Shown here: one piece after another, positions 26,155 through 35,292 of the stretch
Layout: each line of letters starts with the position of its first letter
Numbering within the stretch: position 1 is the stretch's first letter
Assembly: GCF_036409475.1 (NCBI RefSeq)
Contig: NZ_JAYRCK010000011.1
Location: 1 to 64,000, forward strand
Reading direction: 5' to 3'
Length of the DNA: 64,000 nt
Source of the DNA: Scandinavium sp036409475
Lineage (GTDB): Bacteria > Pseudomonadota > Gammaproteobacteria > Enterobacterales > Enterobacteriaceae
Notes under the pieces: generated by a model
The model's database searches: none
Seen by the model: the letters and a program-made list of their open reading frames with translations, nothing else
Told to the model about the DNA's origin: nothing
Made by a program: the position numbers and the translations under genes

Positions 26155-27096
26155 ATGCGTTTAAAGCCACTCGCCCTCGCACTCTGTGCAGGCACCCTGC
26201 TCGCCGCCGCGCCGTTTGTGCAGGCCAAAGAGCTGAAATCTATCGGCGTGACGGTGGGCGATCTTGCCAACCCGTTCTTCGTGCAAATCACCAAAGGGGC
26301 TGAACTGGAAGCCCGTAAGCTGGCGGGCGATAACGTCAAAGTGACGCTGGTGTCCAGCGGCTATGACCTCGGCCAGCAGGTGGCGCAGATTGACAACTTT
26401 ATCGCCGCCAAAGTCGACATGATCATTCTTAACGCCGCGGATTCTAAAGGCATCGGCCCCGCCGTGAAGCGCGCGAAAGAAGCGGGCATCGTGGTGGTGG
26501 CGGTAGACGTAGCAGCCGAAGGGGCTGATGCAACCATCACCTCCGATAACACCCAGGCGGGCGAAATGGCCTGTAAATACATCACCGATCGCCTGAAAGG
26601 CAAAGGCAACGTGGTCATCATCAACGGACCGCCAGTCTCCGCCGTGCAGAACCGTGTGGAAGGCTGCCAGACCGAATTCAAGCGCCACCCGGACATCAAG
26701 GTGCTCTCCTATAACCAGAACGCCAAAGGCAGCCGCGAAGGCGGGCTGGAAGTGATGACCTCGCTGCTGGCAGCGAATCCGAAGATCGACGGTGTGTTTG
26801 CGATCAACGATCCGACCGCGATCGGGGCCGATCTGGCGGCGAAACAAGCGCAACGTAAAGAGTTCTTTATCGTCGGCGTGGATGGCAGCCCGGACGGCGA
26901 AGAAGCGCTGAAACGTCAGAACTCGCTGTTCGTGGCGACACCAGCGCAAGATCCGCAGGTGATGGCGGCAAAAGCGGTAGAAATCGGCTATGACATTCTG
27001 CAAGGGAAGCCTGCGCCGACAGCGCCAGTGCTGATCCCGGTGACGATGATCGATAAGAACAACGTCGGCAGTTATAAGGGGTGGACGGTTAAGTAA
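26155..27096 (+). CDS. Periplasmic sugar-binding protein (RbsB-like)
   Basis: The 313-residue protein starts at the ATG at 26155 with RBS GAGGAAAG. Residues 1-23 form a Sec signal peptide ending VQA. The mature protein is a type I periplasmic binding fold (IGVTVGDLANPFFVQITKGA at the start, NDPTAIGADLAA in the middle). It captures the sugar for the importer and may present it to the sensor kinase. The downstream enzymes suggest a pentose or hexose such as D-lyxose or a related sugar. Confidence 0.92.
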   Translation: MRLKPLALALCAGTLLAAAPFVQAKELKSIGVTVGDLANPFFVQITKGAELEARKLAGDNVKVTLVSSGYDLGQQVAQIDNFIAAKVDMIILNAADSKGIGPAVKRAKEAGIVVVAVDVAAEGADATITSDNTQAGEMACKYITDRLKGKGNVVIINGPPVSAVQNRVEGCQTEFKRHPDIKVLSYNQNAKGSREGGLEVMTSLLAANPKIDGVFAINDPTAIGADLAAKQAQRKEFFIVGVDGSPDGEEALKRQNSLFVATPAQDPQVMAAKAVEIGYDILQGKPAPTAPVLIPVTMIDKNNVGSYKGWTVK

Positions 27097-27108
27097 GAAT
27101 GGTGCGCG

Positions 27109-27183
27109 CCCCTCTCCCTAACCCTCTCCCACAGGGAGAAAAGAAAGTCCCCTCTCCCTGTGGGAGAGGGTTAGGGAGAGGGG
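27109..27183. repeat. Large palindromic CT-rich intergenic repeat, copy C
   Basis: A nearly perfect palindrome: the left arm CCCCTCTCCCTAACCCTCTC is matched by the right arm ending GGTTAGGGAGAGGGG around a 17-bp centre. It lies within the operon, between the binding-protein and isomerase genes. Confidence 0.8.
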
Positions 27184-27209
27184 TCACCACCGATGCCAAA
27201 GGAGAACCA

Positions 27210-27896
27210 ATGAAACGCTCCGAAATTAACAACATTCTCGGCCATACGCGTCAGTTTTTCTCCCAACACGACGTGCATCTGCCGCCGTTCGCCAGCTTCC
27301 CGCCGACCCAGTGGCAGAAGCTTGATCCCGATGCCTGGCACGAGGTGTTTGCCCTCAAACTGGGCTGGGATGTCACCGCCTTTGGCGGCACCCATTTTCT
27401 CGCTCAGGGGCTGACGTTGTTCACTCTGCGCAACGGCTCGCCCAACGGGATGCCGTACGAAAAAACCTACGCAGAAAAGATCATGCACGTTCGCGACGGC
27501 CAGGTGACGCCGATGCACTTTCACTGGCGTAAGCGGGAAGACATCATCAACCGTGGCGGTGGCAACCTGATTGTCGAACTGTGGAACGCCGACGCGCTTG
27601 AGCAGACGGAAAATACCGATGTCACGGTAACCGTTGACGGTTGCACTCAGACGCACACTGCTGGCAGTCAGCTGCGCCTCACGCCTGGCGAAAGCATCTG
27701 TTTTCCGCCGGGGCTTTATCACAGCTTTTGGGGTGAACGTGGGTTTGGCGACGTGCTGGTAGGGGAAGTGTCGACCATTAACGATGACGATCGCGACAAC
27801 CATTTCCTGTTCCCGCTCGACCGCTATAACAACATTGAAGAAGACGAGCCGGCGCATCTGGTGCTGTGCAACGAATACCGCCTGTTCCGCAGCTAA
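27210..27896 (+). CDS. D-lyxose (aldose-ketose) isomerase, cupin type
   Basis: From the ATG at 27210 (RBS GGAGAA) the product has 228 residues, the length of the E. coli O157:H7 isomerase EcSI. The cupin metal ligands fall at the positions known for EcSI as I recall them: H103 and H105 in MHFHWRKRE, E110, and H171 in FPPGLYH. EcSI prefers D-lyxose and D-mannose, converting them to D-xylulose and D-fructose. In this operon it would make the ketose that the PfkB kinase phosphorylates. The upstream frame starting at 27099 runs through a repeat and is rejected. Confidence 0.9.
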   Translation: MKRSEINNILGHTRQFFSQHDVHLPPFASFPPTQWQKLDPDAWHEVFALKLGWDVTAFGGTHFLAQGLTLFTLRNGSPNGMPYEKTYAEKIMHVRDGQVTPMHFHWRKREDIINRGGGNLIVELWNADALEQTENTDVTVTVDGCTQTHTAGSQLRLTPGESICFPPGLYHSFWGERGFGDVLVGEVSTINDDDRDNHFLFPLDRYNNIEEDEPAHLVLCNEYRLFRS

Positions 27897-27906
27897 GGAG
27901 AATGCT

Positions 27907-28767
27907 ATGCCAATGATTTCTCTCGCCGAAGGATTAGCGCACGCCCGCGAGCACGGCTATGCGCTGGGCGCGTTTAACGTGCTCGACTCCCACTTCCTGC
28001 GCGCGCTGTTTGCTGCCGCGGAGCAGGAGCGCTCGCCGTTTATCATTAATATCGCCGAAGTGCATTTTAAGTATTTGTCGCTGGACTCGCTGGTTGAAGC
28101 CGTGCGTTTTGAAGCGGCCCGGCACGATATTCCCGTGGTGCTGAATCTCGATCACGGCCTGCACTTTGAGGCCGTCGTGCGTGCGTTACGTTTGGGCTTC
28201 AGCTCGGTGATGTTTGACGGCTCCACGCTGAGTTACGACGAAAATATTCGCCAGACTCGCGAAGTGGTGAAGATGTGCCATGCGGTTGGCGTGTCGGTGG
28301 AAGCTGAACTGGGTGCCGTCGGCGGCGATGAAGGCGGTGCGCTGTACGGTCATGCTGATGAAGCCTTTTTCACCGACCCGGATTTGGCTCGCGAATTTGT
28401 CGACAGAACCGGCATTGACGCGCTCGCCGTCGCCATCGGTAACGCTCACGGCAAATATAAAGGCGAACCGAAGCTCGATTTCGCCCGTCTCGATGCCATT
28501 CGCCAACAAACCGGTTTACCGCTGGTGCTGCACGGCGGTTCGGGGATCAGCGATGCCGATTTCCGTCGGGCGATTGAACTGGGCATTCACAAAATCAATT
28601 TCTACACCGGGATGTCGCAGGCCGCTTTGCAGGCGGTTGAACACCGCATGGAGCACCGTCAGCCCATTTACGATGAGTTTGCGGAACTGCTGCTCGGCAT
28701 CGAAACAGCCATTACCGACATCGTCGCCGAACAGATGCGCATCTTCGGCAGCGCGGGGAGACTCTGA
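27907..28767 (+). CDS. Class II ketose-(bis)phosphate aldolase
   Basis: The 286-residue protein, started at 27907 (MPMISLAEGLAHAREHGYAL), is a zinc-dependent aldolase of the fructose/tagatose-bisphosphate family. Zinc ligands and active-site motifs are present: LNLDHG, EAELGAVGG, AIGNAHGKYKG, VLHGGSGI and INFYTG. It would split the phosphorylated ketose to dihydroxyacetone phosphate and an aldehyde. Only one kinase is in the operon, so the true substrate may be a ketose 1-phosphate; this is an inference. The last base is the first of the kinase start codon. Confidence 0.9.
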   Translation: MPMISLAEGLAHAREHGYALGAFNVLDSHFLRALFAAAEQERSPFIINIAEVHFKYLSLDSLVEAVRFEAARHDIPVVLNLDHGLHFEAVVRALRLGFSSVMFDGSTLSYDENIRQTREVVKMCHAVGVSVEAELGAVGGDEGGALYGHADEAFFTDPDLAREFVDRTGIDALAVAIGNAHGKYKGEPKLDFARLDAIRQQTGLPLVLHGGSGISDADFRRAIELGIHKINFYTGMSQAALQAVEHRMEHRQPIYDEFAELLLGIETAITDIVAEQMRIFGSAGRL

Positions 28768-29774
28768 TGGAGCGCCAGGGGATTATCGCCGCCGGGAATA
28801 TGCTGGTGGATCACGTGCATAAAATTGTGCAGTGGCCGGAGCGCGGCTGGCTGGCGGAAATCACCCACAGCGAACGTTCCACCGGTGGCGCACCGCTCAA
28901 TGTCCTGCTGACGCTGGCGAAAATGCGCAGCCATCTGCCGTTGCAGGCCGTCGGGCTGGTGGGCGAAGACAGTGACGGCGATTACATTATGGCGATGCTC
29001 GACCAGTATCACGTCAATCGTCAGCACGTGCAGCGCACCAGTTTTGCGCCTACGTCGATGTCGCAGGTGATGACCGATCCCAGCGGGCAGCGCACTTTTT
29101 TCCATTCACCGGGCGCGAATCGCCTGTTGGATCTTCCGGCTTTTGATCGGCTGGAAGGATCGATGAAAATCTTCCATCTTGGTTATCTGCTGCTGCTCGA
29201 CAGCCTCGATCTGGCTGATAAAGAGTTTGGCACTCGTGCGGCACGCCTGTTGGCGCAGATGCGGGAAAAAGGCTATGAAACGTCGCTGGATTTGGTGTCA
29301 CGCAAAGGCGACCCGCGCTATCAGCCGTTGGTGCGTCCGGCGTTGCTGCATCTGGATTATCTGGTGATCAACGAACTGGAAGCCGGAGAGTTTAGTGAGC
29401 TGGATATTCGCGCGGATGACGGCGAGCCGATTATCGACAATATCGCCAAAGCTTCCGCGCTGCTGTTAAAAGCAGGCGTGAGGCAGCGAGTGGTTATCCA
29501 TTGCCCGGAAGGTGCCTGGTGTGAAGCGCCTGATGAAGCGGGCCAGTGGGTGCCGTCGTGGCGACTGGCGCAGAATGAGATTGTCGGCAGCGTCGGGGCC
29601 GGAGATGCCTTTTGTGCCGGGTTCCTTTATGGCTGCCATGAAAAATGGGGATTGCGCGAAAGTGTCCTTTTGGCGCATGCCTGTGCCAGAGCCAGCCTGT
29701 TGTGTGCCAACGCGATTGATGGTGCGAAAACGCTCGAAGAGTTGCAGGTGTTTATCAGTGAGAGCGGAAGTTAA
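28767..29774 (+). CDS. PfkB-family carbohydrate kinase
   Basis: This 335-residue ribokinase-fold protein has the family motifs STGGAPLNVLLTLAKM near the N-terminus and VGSVGAGDAFCAGFLYG near the C-terminus, where Asp is the catalytic base and the GAGD loop forms the anion hole. It would phosphorylate the ketose made by the isomerase. Last gene of the operon; start overlaps the aldolase stop. Confidence 0.9.
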   Translation: MERQGIIAAGNMLVDHVHKIVQWPERGWLAEITHSERSTGGAPLNVLLTLAKMRSHLPLQAVGLVGEDSDGDYIMAMLDQYHVNRQHVQRTSFAPTSMSQVMTDPSGQRTFFHSPGANRLLDLPAFDRLEGSMKIFHLGYLLLLDSLDLADKEFGTRAARLLAQMREKGYETSLDLVSRKGDPRYQPLVRPALLHLDYLVINELEAGEFSELDIRADDGEPIIDNIAKASALLLKAGVRQRVVIHCPEGAWCEAPDEAGQWVPSWRLAQNEIVGSVGAGDAFCAGFLYGCHEKWGLRESVLLAHACARASLLCANAIDGAKTLEELQVFISESGS

Positions 29775-29797
29775 AATGCCGGTGATATTTGTGGTTT

Positions 29798-29880
29798 TGT
29801 AGGTCAGGTAAGCGAAGCGCCACCTGACAATCATTGCCGTCTGCGGATTGCCGGATGGCGCTACGCTTATCCGGCCTACA
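29798..29880. repeat. REP/BIME behind the kinase gene
   Basis: Two REP units (GTCAGGTAAGCGAAGCGCCACCTGAC-like and GCCGGATGGCGCTACGCTTATCCGGC) lie between the convergent kinase and response-regulator genes. Confidence 0.85.
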
Positions 29881-29898
29881 ACTGCCGCAGTCACACGA

Positions 29899-30627
29899 TC
29901 ACGCCGCCTTGTCGCTATGCACCACATCCGCGGCAAACACATAGCCCAGCCCGCGCAGGGTTTTGATCAGCGTCGGCTGATGAGGATTCAGCTCGATCTT
30001 GCGTCTCAGCCGCATGATCAGCACATCGATGGTGCGATCAAACACCTCCATGCTTTCGCTGTGCGTGAGCTCCAGCAATTGTTCACGGCTCAGCACCCGC
30101 CGCGCGTTTTGCGCCAGCGCCTGCAATAACCCGTATTCACCCTGCGTCAGCGGGATCACCTGCTGTTGCGGGTTGATGAGCTCACAGCGCTGCGTGTCCA
30201 GCCGCCAGCCGTTGAACGTCATGCCACTCCCCTGCCCACCGCTTTCAACTGCCAGCGCACCGCTGCGCCGCAGCACCGCTTTCAGGCGAGCCACCACAAT
30301 CCGCGGATTAAACGGCTTACCGATGTAGTCATCCGCGCCCATTTCAAGCCCGACCACCACGTCAGATTCGCTGCCCATTCCCGTGAGCATCACCACTGGC
30401 AGCTCGGGGCGTAATCGCTGTATCTGGGTGAGCACCTGAAGGCCATTGATATCCGGCAGCATCATATCCAGCAGCACCAGCGCGATATCTGGCCGCTCTG
30501 CTGCCATCGCCACGCCCAGTTGCCCAAGGTGGCAAACCTCGACGTCAAAAACATGCCCGACAAGCACATCCCGCAACAGCTCGCAGAGGGCGGTATCGTC
30601 ATCAATCACCAGTATGAGCGGTTTCAT
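29899..30627 (-). CDS. OmpR/PhoB-family response regulator
   Basis: The 242-residue protein, started MKPLILVIDDD at 30627, has a receiver domain with acidic pocket DDD at 9-11, phospho-acceptor D54 in LLDMMLPD and Lys in GADDYIGKPF, then an OmpR-type winged helix (RTIDVLIMRLRRKIE, TLRGLGYVF). It lies on the far side of the sugar operon from the hybrid kinase and on the same strand as it. The two are the only two-component genes of the region, so they probably form a pair that controls the operon, although they are 6.6 kb apart. Confidence 0.88.
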   Translation of the reverse strand: MKPLILVIDDDTALCELLRDVLVGHVFDVEVCHLGQLGVAMAAERPDIALVLLDMMLPDINGLQVLTQIQRLRPELPVVMLTGMGSESDVVVGLEMGADDYIGKPFNPRIVVARLKAVLRRSGALAVESGGQGSGMTFNGWRLDTQRCELINPQQQVIPLTQGEYGLLQALAQNARRVLSREQLLELTHSESMEVFDRTIDVLIMRLRRKIELNPHQPTLIKTLRGLGYVFAADVVHSDKAA

Positions 30628-30822
30628 CATCGGCCCCAGCGGAAGTGTCATAGCGTAAGTCTGGATGATTCTGCACCGGGCTCAAGCCTTTGCCACCGCG
30701 GGGTGATGAATCTTTAACCGCCGTCACATCCCGGCGACGTTCGACACGTCAAAACTGACGAGCCGTGCGATTTCGTCAGCCTGAAAGCCTTTCAGTCCGG
30801 CGAATACCCCTACATTCAGGAG
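30628..30822 (+). promoter_or_regulatory. fdhF upstream control region (FhlA activator sites expected)
   Basis: This gap between the regulator gene and fdhF contains a dyad-rich stretch at about 30735-30790 (GTCAAAACTGAC, TGCGATTTCGTCAGC) some 40-90 bp upstream of the sigma-54 promoter, where E. coli has its FhlA-formate upstream activating sequence. The exact sites are inferred from position. Confidence 0.45.
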
Positions 30823-30838
30823 TGGCATAAAACCTGCA
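30823..30838 (+). promoter_or_regulatory. Sigma-54 promoter of fdhF
   Basis: TGGCATAAAACCTGCA has the GG (-24) and GC (-12) dinucleotides at the proper spacing and matches the E. coli fdhF promoter. Transcription would start about 12 bp downstream, giving a leader of some 40 nt. Confidence 0.85.
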
Positions 30839-30888
30839 TTACTGAGCGCTGAACGCATTTATGCGACTGTTTAACTGGAGCGAAACCG

Positions 30889-33036
30889 ATGAAAAAAGTC
30901 GTCACGGTTTGCCCTTATTGCGCATCGGGCTGCAAGATAAACCTGGTGGTGGATAACGGCAAAATAGTCCGGGCGGAAGCGGCGCAGGGGAAAACCAATA
31001 AGGGCACGCTGTGCCTGAAAGGGTACTACGGTTGGGATTTTATTAACGATACCCAGATCCTCACCCCGCGCCTGAAAAGCCCGATGATCCGTCGTGAGCG
31101 CGGCGGCAAGCTGGAAAACGTCTCCTGGGACGAAGCCCTGAATTATGTGGCTGAACGCCTGAGCGCCATTAAAGAAAAATATGGCCCGGACGCTATCCAG
31201 ACCACCGGTTCCTCTCGCGGAACAGGCAACGAAACCAACTACATCATGCAAAAATTTGCGCGCGCCGTTATTGGTACCAATAACGTGGACTGCTGCGCAC
31301 GCGTCTGACACGGCCCTTCGGTTGCAGGTCTGCACCAGTCGGTCGGTAATGGCGCCATGAGTAATGCCATCAACGAGATTGATAATACCGATCTCGTGTT
31401 TATCTTCGGGTATAACCCGGCAGATTCACACCCTATCGTGGCGAATCACGTGATTAACGCCAAACGTAATGGGGCGAAAATTATCGTCTGCGATCCGCGT
31501 AAGATTGAAACCGCGCGCATTGCTGACATGCATATTGCGCTGAAAAACGGCTCGAACATTGCGCTGCTCAATGCGCTTGGGCATGTGATCATCGAAGAAA
31601 ATCTGTACGACACGGCGTTTGTCGCCAGCCGTACCGAAGGCTTCGAGGAGTATCGCAAAATTGTCGAAGGTTATACGCCGGAGTCAGTGGAAACGATAAC
31701 CGGTGTGAGCGCTCAGGAAATTCGCCAGTGTGCCAGACTGTACGCCAACGCAAAATCGGCGGCGATCCTGTGGGGTATGGGCGTCACCCAGTTCTATCAG
31801 GGCGTTGAAACCGTGCGTTCGCTGACAAGCCTGGCGATGCTGACCGGCAACCTCGGTCGTCCGAACGTCGGCGTCAACCCGGTGCGTGGGCAAAATAACG
31901 TGCAGGGCGCGTGTGATATGGGCGCACTGCCGGATACTTATCCGGGCTATCAGTACATCAACAATCCGGCGAACCGCGAGAAATTCGCCAAAGCCTGGGG
32001 TGTGGAAAGCCTGCCAGCGCATACCGGCTATCGCATCAGCGAGCTGCCACACCGTGCGGCGCATGGTGAAGTTCGTGCCGCTTACATCATGGGCGAAGAT
32101 CCGCTTCAGACGGATGCTGAACTCTCTGCAGTGCGTAAAGGGTTTGAAGACCTCGAACTGGTTATCGTGCAGGACATCTTTATGACCAAAACGGCGGCCG
32201 CCGCAGACGTCATTTTGCCGTCCACCTCCTGGGGTGAGCACGAAGGCGTGTATAGCGCCGCAGACCGTGGCTTCCAGCGCTTCTTTAAAGCGGTGGAACC
32301 GAAGTGGGACTTGAAAACTGACTGGCAAATCATCAGCGAAATTGCCACCCGCATGGGCTATGCGATGCACTACAACAACACTCAGGAAATCTGGGATGAG
32401 TTGCGTAATCTCTGCCCGAGCTTTAAGGGTGCCACTTACGAAAAAATGGGTGAGCTGGGTTACATCCAGTGGCCTTGTGTCGACGAGTCAGACGCCGATC
32501 AGGGTACGTCGTATCTGTTTAGCGAGAAGTTCGACACCCCGAACGGCATGGCGCAGTTCTTTACCTGCGACTGGGTAGCGCCTATCGATAAGCTCACCGA
32601 AGAGTACCCGATGGTGCTGTCCACGGTGCGCGAAGTGGGTCACTACTCCTGTCGTTCGATGACCGGTAACTGTGCTGCTCTGGCGGCGCTGGCCGATGAA
32701 CCAGGCTATGCGCAGATCAACACGGCGGATGCCGCAGAGCTGGGCATTGAGAACGAAGCGCTGGTGTGGGTCAATTCCCGCAAAGGCCGGGTCATCACTC
32801 GTGCTCAGGTCAGCGACCGCCCAAATAAAGGTGCTGTTTACATGACCTATCAGTGGTGGATTGGTGCCTGTAACGAGCTGGTGACCGAGAACCTGAGCCC
32901 GATAACTAAAACGCCGGAGTACAAATACTGCGCCGTTCGGGTGGAACGTATCGCCGATCAGCACGCTGCCGAGCAGTACGTTATTGACGAGTACAACAAG
33001 CTGAAATCCCGTTTACGTGAGAGTGCACTGGGTTAA
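30889..33036 (+). CDS. fdhF: Formate dehydrogenase H, selenoprotein FdhF
   Basis: The 715-residue molybdopterin enzyme oxidises formate to CO2 in the formate hydrogenlyase complex under fermentation. Codon 140 is an in-frame TGA (31306-31308) read as selenocysteine: the flanks CCARV-U-HGPS and the downstream SECIS match E. coli. The N-terminal [4Fe-4S] ligands are seen in CPYCASGC and later in TLCLKG. The frame then runs without a break to 33036. An automatic annotation may wrongly split it in two at the TGA. RBS GGAG precedes the start. Expression is from the upstream sigma-54 promoter. Confidence 0.97.
31306..31346 (+). promoter_or_regulatory. Selenocysteine codon and SECIS hairpin of fdhF
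   Basis: The UGA codon is followed by a hairpin whose arms pair around the loop region GGTTGCAGGTCTGCACC; the apical GGTCTG element is the one bound by SelB. The segment is almost the same as the E. coli fdhF SECIS. Confidence 0.93.
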
Positions 33037-33059
33037 GGCTGTTCGTTAATGGCTCATTT

Positions 33060-33087
33060 GGGGTGACGCTGTTCACCCCTTTTTTTG
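33060..33087 (+). terminator. Rho-independent terminator of fdhF
   Basis: The stem GGGGTGA/TTCACCCC is followed by seven T residues, 23 bp past the fdhF stop codon. Confidence 0.88.
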
Positions 33088-33179
33088 GTCTTTATTCAGA
33101 CAAGGTGTCATCATCGTCATTCTTTTCTTCGGCTTCGCCCCTTATACTGCCCCCCTTTCCCAATGCGGACAAAAAACAG

Positions 33180-33851
33180 ATGATAAAACGCTGCGGTTTA
33201 CTCTTGTTACTCCCTTTGTTGGCCCACGCCGATGAGATTGGCAGCCAGTATAAGGCGCAGGCCGAAGCGGGCGACAAGCGCGCACAATACTATCTGGCGG
33301 ATACTTATTTCAGTTCCGGTGATGAAAAGCATGCGCTCTACTGGGCGGATAAAGCCGCGCAAAGCGGCGATCCCGATGCTGTCGCGTTGTTGGCGCAGAT
33401 GATGATGAAAACAGACCTGCCCAATGCCCGCAAACTGGCCGAACAGGCCACGCTGGCAGGCAGTGAAAGCGGAGAAATCACCCTCGCGCATACCCTGTTA
33501 AACAGCCATGCGGGAAAAACCGATTACCCACGCGCCATGACGCTGCTGCAAAAAGCGGCAGAAAACCGGGACAGCGATGCCGCCGTCGATGCCCAAATGC
33601 TGCTGGGGCTGATTTACGCCAACGGCGGCGAAGTCAAAGAAGACGATGCAAAAGCCACCGAGTTCTTTAAGAGCAGTTCGATGCTGTCGCGCTCTGGCTA
33701 TGCCGAATACTGGGCGGCTAAAATCTTCGAGCTGGGTGAGCCGGGCTTTATTCAGCCGAATAAACAGAAAGCGTTGAACTGGTATAACGTCAGCTGTGTG
33801 GAAGGGAATGATGAGGGTTGCGAGGATTTTGACAGGTTGAGCGGCGAGTAA
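33180..33851 (+). CDS. yjcO: YjcO, periplasmic Sel1-repeat protein
   Basis: From the ATG at 33180 the product has 223 residues (E. coli 229). It has a short Sec signal peptide (LLLLLPLLAHA) and Sel1-like helical repeats (GDKRAQYYLADTYF, DAAVDAQMLLGLIYANGG). Such repeats mediate protein contacts; the function of YjcO is not known. The upstream frame starting at 33063 overlaps the fdhF terminator and is not used. Confidence 0.88.
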   Translation: MIKRCGLLLLLPLLAHADEIGSQYKAQAEAGDKRAQYYLADTYFSSGDEKHALYWADKAAQSGDPDAVALLAQMMMKTDLPNARKLAEQATLAGSESGEITLAHTLLNSHAGKTDYPRAMTLLQKAAENRDSDAAVDAQMLLGLIYANGGEVKEDDAKATEFFKSSSMLSRSGYAEYWAAKIFELGEPGFIQPNKQKALNWYNVSCVEGNDEGCEDFDRLSGE

Positions 33852-33852
33852 A

Positions 33853-33969
33853 ACGCCGGGCGGCACTACGTTTGCCCGGCCTACAAAAAATATTGCCGTA
33901 ACACCCAATCTACAAACCGTGTGTGGCCCAGATCATTTGTAGGCCGGATAAGCGCTAGCGCCATCCGGC
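33853..33969. repeat. REP/BIME units between yjcO and gltP
   Basis: One REP hairpin (GCCGGGCGGCACTACGTTTG) lies at 33855-33885 and a second (GCCGGATAAGCGCTAGCGCC) at 33942-33969, in the gap between the convergent genes. Confidence 0.85.
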
Positions 33970-33978
33970 ATGTTGACC

Positions 33979-35292
33979 TTAATGGTTCGCGGTCTTATCA
34001 AATTTCCCCAGCATTTCACGCTCATAGGCCAGCGCTTTTTTGCGGTCGAATTTGTGTTCCCACTTGGCAATCACCAGCACTGCCAGCGCATTACCCACCA
34101 CGTTCAGCGCCGTACGCGCCATGTCGAGAATACGGTCGACACCGGCGATAAATGCCAATCCTTCCAGCGGAATTCCCACACTACCCAGCGTGGCCAACAG
34201 CACAACGAACGAAACGCCCGGCACGCCTGCGATGCCTTTCGAGGTCACCATCAGCGTCAGCACCAGAATGATTTCCTGGCCGATCGAGAGATCGATACCG
34301 TACAGTTGAGCGATGAAAATCGCGGCAATACTTTGGTACAGCGTGGAACCATCAAGGTTAAAGGAATAGCCGGTCGGCACCACGAAACTGGTGATTGACG
34401 GCGGTGCACCGTAGGCTTCCATCTTCTCGATAATTCGCGGCAGCACGCTCTCTGAGCTCGCCGTGGAGTACGCCAGAATCAGTTCATCTTTGAGGATACG
34501 AATCAAAATCCAGATGCTCAGCCCGCACAGTTTCGCCACCGCGCCCAGCACCACCAGCGCGAAGAAGACTATTGCGGCATATACCAGAATAACCAGTTTG
34601 GCGAGCGGCAACAGCGAGGCAAAACCGAAGTTTGCGACGGTGACAGAAATCAACGCGAACACCCCAACCGGGGCATAACGCATCACCATGTGAGTGACTT
34701 TAAACATCGTTTCCGACACAGAACGGAACACTGTCACCAGCGGCTCACGATGCGTGGCGGGCAATGAAGACAGGCCCAGGCCAAACAGCACCGAGAAGAA
34801 GATGATCGGCAACATTTCACCTTTCGCCATCGACGCGAAGATGTTGGTCGGCACCAGCGACAGGATAGTGCCCATCAGGCCATGCGCGTGGCTTGCCACT
34901 TCCGCCGTGGTGCTCTGATATTTCGAAATATCGACAGTCGCCAGATGTGACATATCAATGCCAGCGCCTGGCTTGAAGACGTTCGCCAGCGTAATGCCCA
35001 GCACGATGGCAACGGTGGTGATGATTTCAAAATAGATAATGGTTTTGGCGCCAATACGGCCCAGGGACTTCGCATCGCCCACGCCTGCAATCCCGACCAC
35101 CAGCGTCGAAATAACAATTGGCACCACAATCATTTTGATCAGGTGAATAAAGATATCGCCCGCCGGTGACAGCAAATTGGCAATCAGCCATTCACGACTG
35201 TCACTTTGATAATGCAGGTAACTGCCCAGAAGAATACCCAGCACCAACGCCAGCAGGATCTGCCAGGCCAGGCTGACTTTCGCTTTTTTCAT
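33979..35292 (-). CDS. gltP: Glutamate/aspartate:H+ symporter GltP
   Basis: Started at 35292 (MKKAKVSLAWQIL), the product has 437 residues, equal to E. coli GltP. It belongs to the dicarboxylate/amino acid:cation symporter family of the inner membrane. The serine-rich re-entrant loop (YSTASSESVLPR), TM7 motif GYSFNLDGSTLYQ and the substrate Arg region near DRILDMARTALN are present. In E. coli the nrf operon lies between gltP and acs; here gltP is directly divergent from acs. Confidence 0.96.
   Translation of the reverse strand: MKKAKVSLAWQILLALVLGILLGSYLHYQSDSREWLIANLLSPAGDIFIHLIKMIVVPIVISTLVVGIAGVGDAKSLGRIGAKTIIYFEIITTVAIVLGITLANVFKPGAGIDMSHLATVDISKYQSTTAEVASHAHGLMGTILSLVPTNIFASMAKGEMLPIIFFSVLFGLGLSSLPATHREPLVTVFRSVSETMFKVTHMVMRYAPVGVFALISVTVANFGFASLLPLAKLVILVYAAIVFFALVVLGAVAKLCGLSIWILIRILKDELILAYSTASSESVLPRIIEKMEAYGAPPSITSFVVPTGYSFNLDGSTLYQSIAAIFIAQLYGIDLSIGQEIILVLTLMVTSKGIAGVPGVSFVVLLATLGSVGIPLEGLAFIAGVDRILDMARTALNVVGNALAVLVIAKWEHKFDRKKALAYEREMLGKFDKTANH

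Noticed and set aside
31357..33036. Separate 559-residue molybdopterin oxidoreductase gene
   Set aside because: It is the second part of fdhF after the selenocysteine TGA; the frame, the SECIS and the total length of 715 residues show one gene.
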